Position numbers and translations under genes: made by a program | The notes under the pieces: generated by a model | Told to the model about the DNA's origin: nothing | Seen by the model: the letters and a program-made list of their open reading frames with translations, nothing else | Databases searched by the model: none | Shown: positions 49,161 through 61,095 of the stretch, in pieces | How the letters are laid out: every line of letters starts with the position of its first letter | How positions within the stretch are numbered: position 1 is the stretch's first letter | Assembly (NCBI GenBank): GCA_027574665.1 | Contig: CM050659.1 | Location: forward strand, 24,591,001-24,655,000 | Reading direction: 5' to 3' | From: Rhynochetos jubatus | Lineage: Eukaryota; Chordata; Aves; Eurypygiformes; Rhynochetidae | DNA: 64,000 bases

Positions 49161-50050
49161 AACACTGTCACTAGGTAATTAATGGCTTCCTGCTGCTCAA
49201 GCAAAGCTGAGGCATTTGTAGAAAACAAATAGAGGGGAGAAGCAGTGATGTTTATTCCCTTGGCAGGAGACAGTTGTGTCCCAGTGATCTCTGATCCTCC
49301 TGCACCATCACCAAGACAGGGAGAACTCTCATGGCTGTGGGCAAGAAGCCTTGTGTGACCTTGCAGCGGGCAGGCACTCCTTCCTCCGGCAGCAAATACG
49401 GTGTGCAATCACTGGCGAGGAGCAGAACTGCACAAAGAGTGGGCACCTGATGTTTCCAGCATCACACAGCAGGTCAACAGCAGGAATGAGACCTGATTTC
49501 CAGCTCAGAGGTGAGTCAGCCTCTGCCCTTGGTGTGTGTAAACTTGAAATTGCTCCCAATGATGTCAAGGATCAAGGTACCTGAGAGAAAATGGGCCTCA
49601 TGGCCCATCGACTTTGGAGGAGAGTACTGAAAAAAATAGGGATTTCCTGGGACATGAAGATAAATGAAAATGAATTCCCCGAATCAAACAGAACAGAGCA
49701 CCATTTTGAATAAAGGACAAATGATGAAGGATAAACAGGAATGAAACACTTCAGCTGTTCCTGGCTGGCTAGAAACACTCTGATGTTGAAAGAGCCCTGT
49801 GTGTTGGGTATAAATATTTCAGGCCCCTGTGGCAGGATTCAGAGGGTTTTAACTCCCCTGGTCCCTGCTAGCACAACACCCAGTGCAAGGGGCCAGTGCC
49901 AGGCAGGGGCTCCTGTTACTGGAGGCTGAGGACCATCCAAAAGGGGTGATAACCACGTCTACAACTTTGACTCCTGGTTCTCCATCTGTCCTTTTGAACA
50001 CATGCATCTCAGCTCTGATCCCACCCTTCGGGAATGGGGTTATTTCCAGG

Positions 50051-50450
50051 CAGAATCATGAATGGTTTAGGTTGGAAGGGACTTTACAACGCCCCCAGTG
50101 CCACCCCCTGCCATGGGCAGGGACACCTTCCATAGCCCAGGGTGCTCCCAGCCTCATCCAGCCTGGCCTTGGGCACTCCCAGGGATGGGGCACCCACAGC
50201 TTCTCTGGGAACCTGTCCCAGTGCTCCCCACCCTCTGTGGGCAGAATTTCTTCCTCACATCCCATCTCAATCTCACTTTGTCAGTTTAAACCTGTTACCC
50301 CTTGTCCTGTCACTACAGGCCCTTGGCAAAAGACCCCCCCGCTGCTTTCTTGTACACCCCCCCCCCCCTCCCCAGGCACAGGAAGAGGCTCGAAGGTCTC
50401 CCTGGAGCCTTCTCTTCTCCAGGCTGAACCCCCCAACCTTCTCAGTCTTA
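50051..50450 (-). repeat. CR1 retrotransposon 3' end
   Basis: A minus-oriented CR1 of about 400 bp. It runs from CAGAATCATGAATGG and GTTTAGGTTGGAAGGGAC through CCATAGCCCAGGGTGCTCCC, TTCTTCCTCACATCCCATCT and a C-run near 50358 to CTTCTCCAGGCTGAACCCCC. Confidence 0.95.
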
Positions 50451-52765
50451 ATGGGAGACCGGTCCCTGGGCACTGAGACTTCTTGGTTTCCTCTTCCAGA
50501 GCAGCAGCAGAGACAAACGCCTCAACACAACCCCTTCAGTGCTGTGACATTCCTGGTTTCCTCCTGAGCCACAGTGAAGCTGGCTGTGCTCTCCCTGGGA
50601 AGCTGCCAGCAGCCGAGCAGCAGGCATTAATGATGCAGGAGGCTCTGCTCCCCCTGCCATACACAGCACGTCCCTGCGAGGATATTCTTGTGGCCTGCAT
50701 TAGCATACTCTTTTCATTCCTAATCCCACCAGTCTCAAGAGAAGGAGTTACTGCAGCCTAGGAAAGAAGCACAGATAAATTACAACACATGGAATTCAAG
50801 GTGATGCTGTCATAGGCATCTAACTTCTTTATTTACCAGTGACCCTTAACCCAGAAGTCCACCTTGGAGCAATTCTGATGTTGGTTTGGGGCTTAAACTT
50901 CTGCCTTTCCATCACATAACCAAGGGAGGGATAAGGATCCTGGCCACAGGTCAGAGCAGGCAGTGTATCAGGGTGTTTTCCTGCTAATTTGTGGACACCT
51001 TGGTCCATTCTTGGGGATGTAGAGAGGATCTGAGGTGGGCTGGAGCGCCCAGTCCCTGGATGGACATCCCTTCAATGTTATTCAATGAGATGCAACATGA
51101 AAAATAACCAAAAGACTGAGCTGCCTTGGTTCCCTGGCAGATTGCAATAGGTTTTCCCTAAAAAATCCTCAGCCACTTTTGTTCAAAAATCCCACTTCCA
51201 GTTGAGAACTGCCAAACAACTGGGGGCAGGGAGGGGAAATGCAAATTATAGTTTGATTACTGATGCCTCCTCTGCAGGAATTGCTTGCTGCATCTAATTG
51301 TTCAGCTGAGGAATTTAATGATGCCATTAATAATTAACTGTTCCTTACACTTTACACCGGCTCCTTAAACGCATTGGATTTTTGTTATTTTCTGGTGCTC
51401 CTGTATAAACAATTTTCCCCTCCTAATTCCTTCTCCTATTTCAGCTTTACTCGGGTAGGATTAGCTTGACATGCAAACTGCAGAAAGCGGCACCTTGTTC
51501 CTACAGCCGACTTGAACCGTGGCAGGTCCTTCCCAAGCGCACGGCAGCTTTCTCAGGGAAGGGGTGAGGATGCTGAGCTAAAGAGCACATCAGTGACCTC
51601 CCATCACCTGGAATCGGTTTTGGGGCAGGGCTGACATTTCTTGTAGCTGGAGGCTGATCAAAGCACATGGAGGAGCCTGTCTGGAGCGTGTCTTTGGGTG
51701 GGAGAAGCTCTGATCCCCCAAGTCTTGGGGAAAAAAGACTGACATGGGGCTGCCCTCAATTGCCAGGTCAGCTGCAGGGATGTTTGGTAGCTGGTTGTAG
51801 CACCAGCAACGTCTTCTGCAGCTCTTTCTATTCAAGTGCCTCCAGCGCAGCCATGGACAGGCTCCAGGTCTGATGGCCTCTGGCTCAGCCCCGTCCCGTG
51901 ACACTTTTGCTCTTATAAGCTCCATGTTTGTCTGTCTCTCGGGAACTGAAGGTCCTGTGCAGGGGATGATGTATTTTCCTCCCTTTATGGAGCCTTTTGC
52001 TGGCTGCCAGCTCTGCCTCGGCGTTATCTCATGCTGCTCCGGCTCTCCACATTCTTGTAAACACTTTCCTAGCCTGGCTGCATAGAAAAGGAGGAAGAAT
52101 GTGGATCCAGCCTCCCCATCCTCTCCCTGAGAGGCCAAGCAGTTTGTCACTTCTGGGAGAGCCTGACCACCACAAACACTTGCTGGGGTTTTTGTTTCAT
52201 TAGCTTTTGTTTAATCTGAAAAAAACCCCAGTTTATTTGCCATCTGAGGAGCTGCTTGCTTCCTCGCCTTGACAGGGTGGTCTGTTACATGCCCCCACCC
52301 CAAAGTCATCCCCTCCTCTGATCCTGACCCACAGACGCACACCCAGAAGGTCACCCATCCCGTGGAGGGATCCCATGCTCCCGTTCTCCTTTCCAGGTGG
52401 AGCCCCTTGGTCAGTGTTGGCTGCCTCGACCATGGCTTTCTGGGGCAGGACCCCCCCTCTCACCAGCTCATTTCTGGCTGGAGCCCCAACACAAGTTTGG
52501 GCAGTGTTCAAATGTTTGTGTAGGAAAAGGAAAATACCTGCAAAACATCCTGCCCTTTCATGAAAAGCAGGTTTTGCTGAATCTGGCTGCAAACATTACA
52601 GGCAGAGAAGTTTTGGCAAGAACATCGGGGAGTCGAATGTATGAATTCCTTTAATTTCAGAAAAAACAAATGTCTAAACCACTTGTACAGTTTTGAACAG
52701 CTAAGTTCAAACATCTGTACCAAAGAGATGAGGAGACTGGAATTAATTTTCAACACCAACTATAT

Positions 52766-52771
52766 TTTATT
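52766..52771 (-). terminator. Candidate polyadenylation signal of the minus-strand gene
   Basis: TTTATT on the plus strand is AATAAA on the minus strand, about 325 nt past the stop codon at 53094. This gives a plausible compact 3' UTR. Confidence 0.45.
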
Positions 52772-53093
52772 ATTTGTAATGCCAGGAAAACTCATTCTCG
52801 TAAATGTGGGAACTTCTGCTGGATGGTAGCTCTGGCCCTGAACATCCACGCTGGATCTCCCTCCTTCCTTCACACTCCTCCACCTACGCTTATGCCACTT
52901 AGGATATCATGCACCCCTCCCGATGGCCATGGTAAGGAGCACTCTGAGTATAGGCTTGTCACCCTTTCAACTGCTGGGTGGGCTTAGTGAGCCCCCTACA
53001 CTCCCCATTTTGGGAGCGCAGACAGCCTCTGCCATCTGCTACCCAGAGGACGTCGCTGGAGACACTCAACGTACCGGAGGACGAGGTCTCCTC

Positions 53094-53590
53094 TCACAGC
53101 TTGTATTTCTTCAGCAGCTCACTCTGCCACTGCCGCTTCTTGTTGGGAAAAGTGACCGGGATCTTGATCTTACGGAAGTCCTCGATGCACTTCCCCAGCT
53201 CAGACTCCAGCGCCCGCCTCTCCTCGCTCACCACTGCGGCTGGGCTGACCTCCACCCCGTTCTCTTTGACTGCCGCGTGGTCACTGTTTCTCCTCTGCCC
53301 CGTCTGCTTCACCTCCTCGAGCTTCTTTAGGGACTTGGAGAAGTCCAGGGTGTTGGGGCGGGCTGGACACTCCTCAGGGGCTTCTGGCCATGGCAATGAA
53401 TCGATGGAGCTGGGACCCATCGGCTCTGACTGGGGATCTCTGCCTGGGAGGGTCTCATCGGCACCTGGAGCTGGGCTGGGCTCACCATGGCTGCTCGTGA
53501 CGGAGGTTGCAAAGTTGTCCCCAGCGCTGGGAATGGCTGGATTCTGCCTCATCTCGAGGCTTTGCTTCAGCTCCTCTGGGTCACCGTGGG
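53094..53590 (-). CDS. Terminal coding exon of an unrecognised protein (164 codons plus stop)
   Basis: This starts after the acceptor GCCTCCCCAG (minus strand) in phase 1 and ends AAA TAC AAG CTG TGA. The peptide begins HGDPEELKQSLEMRQNPAIP after a split Ala codon. Its first half is rich in Pro, Ser and acidic residues and looks disordered. The second half is charged and predicted helical: FSKSLKKLEEVKQ, then SEERRALESELGKCIEDFRK, then the tail KIKIPVTFPNKKRQWQSELL and KKYKL at the C-terminus. There is no signal peptide, membrane segment or catalytic motif. The ordered, basic C-terminal helix preceded by a low-complexity linker suggests a scaffold or cytoskeletal protein, but I do not recognise the family. 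Codon use and clean splice borders argue that it is real. The antisense open frame over the same bases is its shadow. Confidence 0.8.
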
Positions 53591-54164
53591 CTGGGGAGGC
53601 AAAGCAGAGAGCTGTGTGAGCAGGGAGAGCTGGCACAACCCACCGGTGACAGGCTGCATCTCAAGCAAGGCTGGGGTACAGCCATGCCAGGGGTGAGGGT
53701 AGCTCAGCTGTGTGTGGGGCAATTGCAGCTGGGTCCCCATGGGGTGCCAGGCTGAGCAGGCAAAGGTGAACCACCAGATTGGTGAGCCCTTCCCCAAGCC
53801 TGGGCTTGGCTGAGCATTGGGACCAGCCCTGGGTGGTCCTGGAAAGACCATGGGCTGCCTGTGGTTTGGTCTGCAATGGTGCTGAGGGATGCTGAGCACA
53901 GGAACGGTCTGAAACAGAAAACTGAGAGGCAAGGAGCCTGACACGGAAGAAGAAGCTGCACAGCATCCTGCAGACCTCAGTCAGGGCTTGCATGCGCTTT
54001 TGTTGGTCAGCAGCAGTGGCAAACAGACTCTGTGTGGGAAATAGCTGCTCTGTTTAAATTACCAGCTGCTGGGGAAAATCACTTCGGGAGAAAAGTTAAT
54101 GGAAACTGCTAAGAAAGCATTTAGCAGAGGGTCTCCCCGCTCCCCCTCCTCAGTCTGTCCAGTG

Positions 54165-54482
54165 AGAGCTTAGAGCACCTTCCAGTGCCTGGGGGGGCTT
54201 TTCCCAAGGGCAGGGAGTGACAAGACAAGGAGTAACGGGTTTAAACTGAAAGAGGGAGGTTGAGATGGGACATCAGGAAGGAATTCTTCCCACAGAGGGT
54301 GGGAAGGGGTGGGACAGGTTCCCAGAGAAGCTGTGGGGGCCCCATCCCTGGGAGTGTCCAAGGCCAGGCTGGATGAGGCTTGGAGCAACCTGGCCTATGG
54401 AAGGTGTCCCTGCCCCTGGCAGGGGGTGGGGCTGGGGGGGCTGTAAGGTCCCTTCCCACCCAAACCAGTCTGCCATTCAATG
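54165..54482 (+). repeat. CR1 retrotransposon 3' end
   Basis: A plus-oriented CR1 of about 315 bp. It contains GGCTTTTCCCAAGGGCAGGG, GACAAGGAGTAACGGGTTTA and GGAGTGTCCAAGGCCAGG, and ends CCCACCCAAACCAGTC with degraded octamers. It lies antisense to the host gene. Confidence 0.93.
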
Positions 54483-55739
54483 GTGGGTTCAGTCCTGTGC
54501 CTGTCCAGGGCCAGACCCTGCTCCCCAGCTGGCAGAGACTTTTGGCTCTTTTAGCAGAGGTTTGTTTTGAAAACAATTTGTTGTTGGTTGACCCATTCCC
54601 CACCCGCCTTAGAGTTCCTGTTTTTCTAAATAACTTTGGCAGAAACACTGTCCTTCCTGCTCTTTGAAAGCTTTGGGACAAGGGGGTGTTTCTTGTCATT
54701 GTTTTCACTTGCACGTCTGGTTGTTTGGTCAGATCAGAAACACGGCGACTTTCTTCCCCTCACAGTAACAAGATTTGTTTTTCTGAGCCACGGTATTAAC
54801 CTTGCAGCCTTTTTTGTTCCTTCCTCTCAAAGCACTTAACAAACCCTGCTGTTGTGCAGCTTTAACCTGTGTAGTGCCTCTCATTTTCCGCTCTCGAGGT
54901 TTTCACTCGTAGCAGCCCTCTCTGCCTCTCAGTTTCCAACCCTCCACCTGTACCCACCTATGTAGTGCTGGGGCCACACCTTTACCGACGCATTACAAAT
55001 GCTCTGGGCGTCACAGCAAACCTGGATAGTGAAAATGCTGTTATGAGGGGTTTATAGGAAGCGTTTTCCATTGGTGCATGAATTATCCTCACCCTTTCTC
55101 CCTCCTCACCTTGTAGTTTTCCACATAGGACTTTATACGAGGGAGAGCACATACCTATAAGCATCACCCAGTAATGCACCTGCCCAAATATGCACAGCAA
55201 TTAGTGCTGCAACATCTGCCCTGACCAGATGTGCTCCAATCTTTGCTATGAACACGTGAAAGCAATCAAAAGGGAGCTTGAGTCCTGGCCAAAAGTATAG
55301 AGCTACTATAGGAAAAGCAGCACAGCTTGGGAAAGACCATCCCGGTGAGTGTCCCCCCCGACTTCTCTTGCTTCGTATCTCTGCACATCTGTTAGTGGAG
55401 ATATAAAACAGGGTATAAAGTATTTTCTATTTTAAATTCCTCATCCTACAACGTGACCCCCATGGAAGCAGAAAATGTCAAGGTGGATTTTCTTTTTCCT
55501 TGAAAATTTTTGGTAAGGACAGAGTTTAGGTTGTTTTCTTTTTTTTCCCTCTTCCTTCTTTTTATTTTTAAATTTTGACATTTACTTGAACATCTCCAGC
55601 ACTGAAATTACTAGAGGTGGAAAGCGGAAATATCATCCATCACTGAGCAGAAACCTTGAAGGCTGGATTTTATTTGGCAAATCTCTCCAGGAAGTTACAA
55701 GGATATATCTGCGCCCCAAATTCCTTGAGTGATGGAATA

Positions 55740-55935
55740 AAGCCTCGAAGTTCTTATACTGCTTTAATCATCTTATCTGCAAGCCTCACAACTGTGTGTG
55801 TGAAATGGGGAGCTGAGGCCCAGGGAACATAAGCTGATGCACCCAAATACGTACAAGAAGCCTATGGCTTAGCTGGAGACAGAATTCAAATCTCTTCAAT
55901 ACTTCCCTAGCATCCTAGCTGCTAGACCATCCAAT
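55740..55935 (-). repeat. Ancient MIR/CORE-like SINE, copy 1
   Basis: The plus strand shows, in order, the reverse-complement signature of a tRNA-derived MIR-type SINE: TGAAATGGGGAGCTGAGGCC (compare AAATGGGGAAACTGAGGC), CTATGGCTTAGCTGG, GACAGAATTCAAATCTC and CTGCTAGACCATCC (compare CACTAGACCAT). It is strongly diverged, as expected for an amniote-age element. Confidence 0.6.
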
Positions 55936-55949
55936 AGCTGTAGCTGGCT

Positions 55950-56112
55950 TGGTATAGCACCTTTTTCCTAGAGCTTTCAACACATTTTACATCACACTAT
56001 TCCTATTTGAGACACAGAGAAGGGAAATAACTTGTTAAGGTCACCAGGCTGAGAACAAAAACCACATTTCCTGGGTACTGCTCCTGCACACTCTCCCTAC
56101 CAGACCATACTG
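55950..56112 (-). repeat. Ancient MIR/CORE-like SINE, copy 2
   Basis: A second copy in the same orientation, directly after copy 1: TTTCAACACATTTTACATCA, GAGACACAGAGAAGGGAAAT, AACTTGTTAAGGTCACCAGG, CTGAGAACA and CTACCAGACCATAC. Its core matches the MIR text (GAGAGGTTAAGTAACTTGCC..., AAGGTCACACAG) better than copy 1. Confidence 0.6.
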
Positions 56113-59100
56113 ATTTCCTTGGCATGGTCTGGCAAGGCTGGCTGCCAGCCTACAAATTCACGACCTCTGCTCTTGCTATGTTCCCATTGTATTTGGGGCT
56201 GCCCGAGATGCGTGGCAGGCTGCCAAGCTTGGGGAGAGCAGCACAGCAGTGTAAAGCCACACTGGAACATCCCTTGCCAGAGCAGAGGTTTGCCAAGGCA
56301 TCATTTCTTTGCTTTGAAATCACTGAGAAGCTGATCTTCAGTCCCTTCCTCTGCCTGTTTGGTGCATCGTGTCAGTGCACAGCTTGGTCCAGGTGTTTTG
56401 CAGGTACCAGCAGTATAAATCTGCTAATTTAGGTATGCTGAGGTAGTTTAGGCTGTCTCTAGGTAGCCAAGGGACTTTGCATAAAGGAGCTAGTGTGTCT
56501 TAATGGCTTGTCTTTAGAAATATTAATTCCTTGCCCATAACTATTTACTCACCTTTGTTCTCTCTCATTCACCCAGAGCATGTTATCTCAGCCTGTTCTG
56601 GCTGGTTCTCACAGTAACACCTGTAGAAATGATCTTGCACTCATTGAGAAGGGCAGACCTCAGCAGGTATCTGTTTTCTCCCCATACAGTGCTGGAACAT
56701 GCAATTTCTCCTGGCCAAGTGTCCTGGCCAAACAATGCAGCCCATGAGTTCGGCTGCACAGGCACATCTGTTTCCAAACAGCAACGGACCAGAGGGGAGT
56801 CAAACCCCATGTGGGTTTGCAGAAGGTTTCTGAGGAAACTCAGCTCCATGCTGGAGCTTGCAGGATCCAGCATCAGACAGATGTCAAGGGGTGGATGTTC
56901 ACCTTGGCCACCCTTCTACTCTGGCCACCAGTAGCTATCCCATGACTGGTGCAAGATGCTGATGTGCAGGGACCTGTGCCTAACCCTGTCTGTGAGACCA
57001 GAGTCTCTCTGACCCCAGTTAGAGGGGTGGGGTGTGCTATTAGGGTGTTTCCTTTCTGTGTGCTCGCCGTTTAAAGCGTGTGGGGATCACTGTGGGGAGT
57101 CTGACCTGGACCAAAACTGGCACTGAGGCCATCTAGGGCTGCCAGGGAATTTCCTTGCCATTGATCTTCTCTGCAGCTTTGGGTTAAGAACTGCATTTTT
57201 CCTCAGACTAAGCTTCCCTCAATTTTGTGTCTGGTCAGTGGGAGCCTCCGTGGGGCCAGCCTGTGTTTGGCAACACGGGAGTATCGCTCCTAAGATGATC
57301 CTAGGACACCTCACAACTCTTCTTCTGGGTGCATCCCACCACTACGGATCTGGGAAAAGAGATCTGAGATGTGCACTGACTTCCTTAGGTTTTATTTTAA
57401 AATTTTCTTAGGCTTCGCTTCCTACGTGACGCTTTTGTCTGCTTTAGAGCATCAATTAGAGCGCCGAAGTGACACTTCCGACGCAGCCCCACGGTGCTGA
57501 TAGAAGTCCTGCTGCGTGCAATTAACAGGCTCCTGCATGCCGCGAGCTGGTGCTTTGCAGGGGGGAGCACACACTGTCCCAACCCCTTGCTGCTTTTCTG
57601 GAGAGCGTTTAACTTTTCCAGCGTGCCTGATGGGGAGATGAACTTGCCATGCGCCGGGAGCCCGGACCAGGCTCACGCTGTCGGGTTTTTCCTGGTGTCG
57701 GTGCTTCCATCCGAAGGGGATGGATGTAAGGTCCTGACACACAACGGTGGAGTGCGGTTCATTCCTGGGGTGCTTCCCCAGGTTGATGGGGTACCTTCAG
57801 CTCAGACTTGCTTTTCCTTAACCACCATTTGCTGCAGAGACCCAAATTTCCCCAAAAGAGAGAAGGAAATTCTTCTTTTTTGTCCCAAACAAAAGCATTC
57901 CCTCAGCTGGTACCAGGCAGCCAAGCAGGGAGCTGGGTAGCAGAGGGAAGCCCCCACCATGGGTAGAACCAGAGCTTTGTGCATCTCAGGCTGTTTCTAT
58001 TCCAGGGCTTTATTTCAGCTGCTCTTTTCCTTCCATTTTTTAAATGAAAAAACAGCAATAGCACACCGCTTGGGGTCAAACAGGAATGTCTCTGTCCCTT
58101 TACAAGCTTATTAAACTCCATTCTAGCCTCTTAAACTCAGGGTGTTGTGACACAAAGACGGGTAAAAGCTTCAAAACAAGAGCTGGGAGAGCATGTTCAT
58201 TTGTGTGTGTGTGTGCCTGGAGAAGGGGGCCAGGGACCTGAACAGGTCACCTCGACCAATGTTTTCCTTGAAAAGTGCGTTCAGAAAACAGATTTATGCT
58301 GTGTCCAAAAGGTTTCTCATTAACTCTTACTTGAGAGCCTGAGAGTGATGACTTTAGACAGTGTCCAGAAAGCAGGTGGTGATGGGAACAACTGTGGATT
58401 TTATATGTAAGAGCAACTTCCCCTGGGAAGTGCCAGTCTGTGCCCGCCTTGCCTTCACACGTCGCCGTTGGTGACTGGGGTTACATCAGCTGTGCCAGCA
58501 AAGGCTGTTGCTAAATCTGCAGCATGGGTGACTGATGTGAAGAAAGACTGCTATGGCAACCCCAGCAGGACCAGGGGGTACCAGGACAGACAAACAGCCT
58601 TTGGTTTTAAACTTGCCTGCTAAATCCCAAGGTCCTTTCTATGCCCTGGGGAGCAATATATATGTTTACCAGCTGCTTTTGCTTTGCATATTCTAAAAAT
58701 ATCTGTTTAATGGTGTTAATCCAGCTGGCAGAGAGCACGGGGAGCTTCACGTGCAGCCGTGCTTTGCTCTCGAGCTGGTACCCAGGCCCTGACATGCAGC
58801 TCTGGCAATGCACTGAGCTGGCTCTCCGAGGAGGCCTGGATCCCTCGGCAGTGGGTTCTAAGCTCCGCAGAAAGACCCGGCTAGGCTGGTTATCTGTGAT
58901 GTGCAGGTGCAGAGAACAGTTTGAGCCCAAAACTCATTGCATGGGTGGCAGGAAACCTAGCTTGATTCTCCCTTGCTGTTATTTTTATAATCAATTCCTG
59001 CTTTTACAAAATCTTGGCAAGAACCAGAAAAAAATAACCTAGACTCCAAGGTGCACCTCTTGAAAGACCCAACTTTGCAGCCTTAAAAAGGCATAATCCA

Positions 59101-60980
59101 GGTTTTTCTCTGTCGTTCAGGTTGTCCTTTGCTGTCAGAGAAGGCAAGGTGGGTTCAGGCATCAAGGACGTCAGGTTTGTTTCTGAGGGCTGACTGAAGC
59201 ATGAGCTACTGTTCTTGGAGGGAAGGTCCAGCCCTCAAAGGTGGAGGGAAGCTGGTCTCTGGCATCTGCTGGTGTTGGTACCATGCATGCTATGGATGCT
59301 CAGTGCACAGTAGCTCTGTTGCCCCTTTCCTCCCAAGCCCTCTGTGATAGAGACATTAAGAACAGCTTGGGAAGTGTATAAACGATGGAGAAGGACCCCC
59401 ATGCATCACCCTTTCCACCCCGTGTGTTTGAAGGTCACACCTTTACCTCTTACAGGGATGTTTAGCTTGCAGGATGGTGGTACCGGGCAGGGTGGCAGGA
59501 AATAATATACCCTCTAGAGCGTTCCTCTAAACAAAGCGTGAGTGCTTATGAATATACACACACGCCGCAGGAATGGGGGCAATGTGGAAATGCCTCCCTC
59601 CTGCAAACGTGTGCAGGGGAGAAATGCAGCAGCCCAGGAGCTTGTCCTCTGCGGGAGCCGCATACGGATGCTGTGTAATTCAGAACTTTTTTGCATTTAA
59701 ATCGGTGTGTCTGTCACAAATGGCAGATGGATATTTAACTCAAGACACCTTGTGTTATACCTGACTTCTGTCAGCACCCAGGGTCTGTCTGAGACGGAAC
59801 AAGTACCCTCAAGGGTCTTTTTCTGCAGTTAACTCAAGGCCAAGCCCCCACCGTGATCTAAATCAGTGCTCGCCACTCTCTAAACCCCTCAGTGAATTCT
59901 GGCACGATATCCATCAGCAGGCTAATTGCTGTTCTGAGTTCATCCCGTGCTGGTTTTAATCTCCGATTCCTCCTTATTCCCTCTCTCCCTGGAGCTGACG
60001 CTGCACGAGCGAGGCAAGCTGTGCTGCGGGCTGGAGGCTGCTGAGGAAGGGAAGAAGTGTGCCTGGTGTGGAGCCTGGGGCCATGACTGTGTGCTCTTCG
60101 ACTGCTTCAATCACACAGCTGTTGCTGCAATTCAAATCCATCCCTGGGAAATCGTTTGTGTTTCCCAAACATCTCTTCTGTTGTTGTTTTGGAAGGGTAT
60201 GAGCTCTGCTGTCAGTTTCAGACCAGGTTTCCTGCTCAGTGTGGATCTGTGCAATCCAAATATTCTTTCCCTCCTTATTCTTTAGCAGTGGATATTCTCC
60301 CAAGTGGTCATTTCACTGGTTAATTTAGCATTTGCACTAATCTGCCCCAGTTTTGGCACTGCTAGGGAAGCAGCAGCAAATTCCTCCTCCTCCGAGGGTC
60401 TCCTGACCCTCGCCACCATCTCTGGCACTGGCAGGCAGAAGTTTTGCTTTCCCCTGATGGTGAGATGTCCCGGGTCCTTGAAAAGTCCTTTTTGAGAATA
60501 AGGCATCCATGCAATCTGCTGGAGGAGTTGCTTTGGAACAACGGTGGGATGTGTCCTGAAGTAGGGCCAGCTGAGGGGTGGTGAATGGTGGTCAGCAGCT
60601 TTCCTGGATCAAGATTTTGCATGATGATTGCTTCATTTGATTGTGCTTTTTGAGTCCAATAACTCCAGCTTTATGGCAGTGACGGGAATTACAACACGTT
60701 TCGTTTTGGCAAAGCAAGACAGATTCAGGCACGAGAGGTCAAATTCCGGTGAGGGTGACGAGCCAGGCCCCCAGATGTTGTAAGCTGCTGCAACTGAAGC
60801 CGATGGAGCAGTGCTAATTTCCATCAGCCAAACATCTGGCCCACGTGAAGCAAAAGCAGCTTTTGCTAGACAATTCTTGTCAAGCCAATCAGTTTGGGTA
60901 AGATCTGCCTATTTCTTGGCAGGAATTAATCATCAGTACTGTGTATGGCAAACCCTTGGCAAGGGGTGCTGCTCGGCCAA

Positions 60981-61095
60981 GAGGAATCATCAAATCTTTT
61001 AGGTTGGAAAAGACCTTTAAGATCAGCCAGTCCAACTGTTAACCCTACACTACCAAGCTCACCTCTAACCCATGTCCCTGAGTGCCTCAAACACA
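60981..61095 (-). repeat. CR1-family repeat tail (older subfamily)
   Basis: The plus strand reads GGAATCATCAAATC, then TTTTAGGTTGGAAAAGACCT, TTAAGATCAGCCAGTCCAAC, TGTTAACCCTACACTACCAA and CTAACCCATGTCCCTGAGTG. This is the CR1 subtype with the GGTTGGAAAAGACC head, in minus orientation. Confidence 0.88.

Larger units (their letters stand above)
37050..52765. other. Intergenic, no supportable gene
   Basis: Beyond the listed repeats I see no exon or RNA gene. Several AT-rich segments carry clustered TAAT-type motifs and few repeats (about 45.40-45.70, 46.25-46.40, 48.99-49.16 and 51.24-51.40 kb). A short stretch around 49430-49515 (ATCACACAGCAGGTCAACAG) resembles the conserved core of a MIR-type SINE in reverse, but only weakly. 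Confidence 0.5.

Noticed and set aside
52978-53619. 213-codon frame on the plus strand over the minus-strand terminal exon
   Set aside because: Antisense shadow; the minus-strand frame has proper splice borders and stop.
56434-56460. let-7-like TGAGGTAG seed
   Set aside because: Only the first eight bases match, the mature sequence diverges and no hairpin arm is visible nearby.
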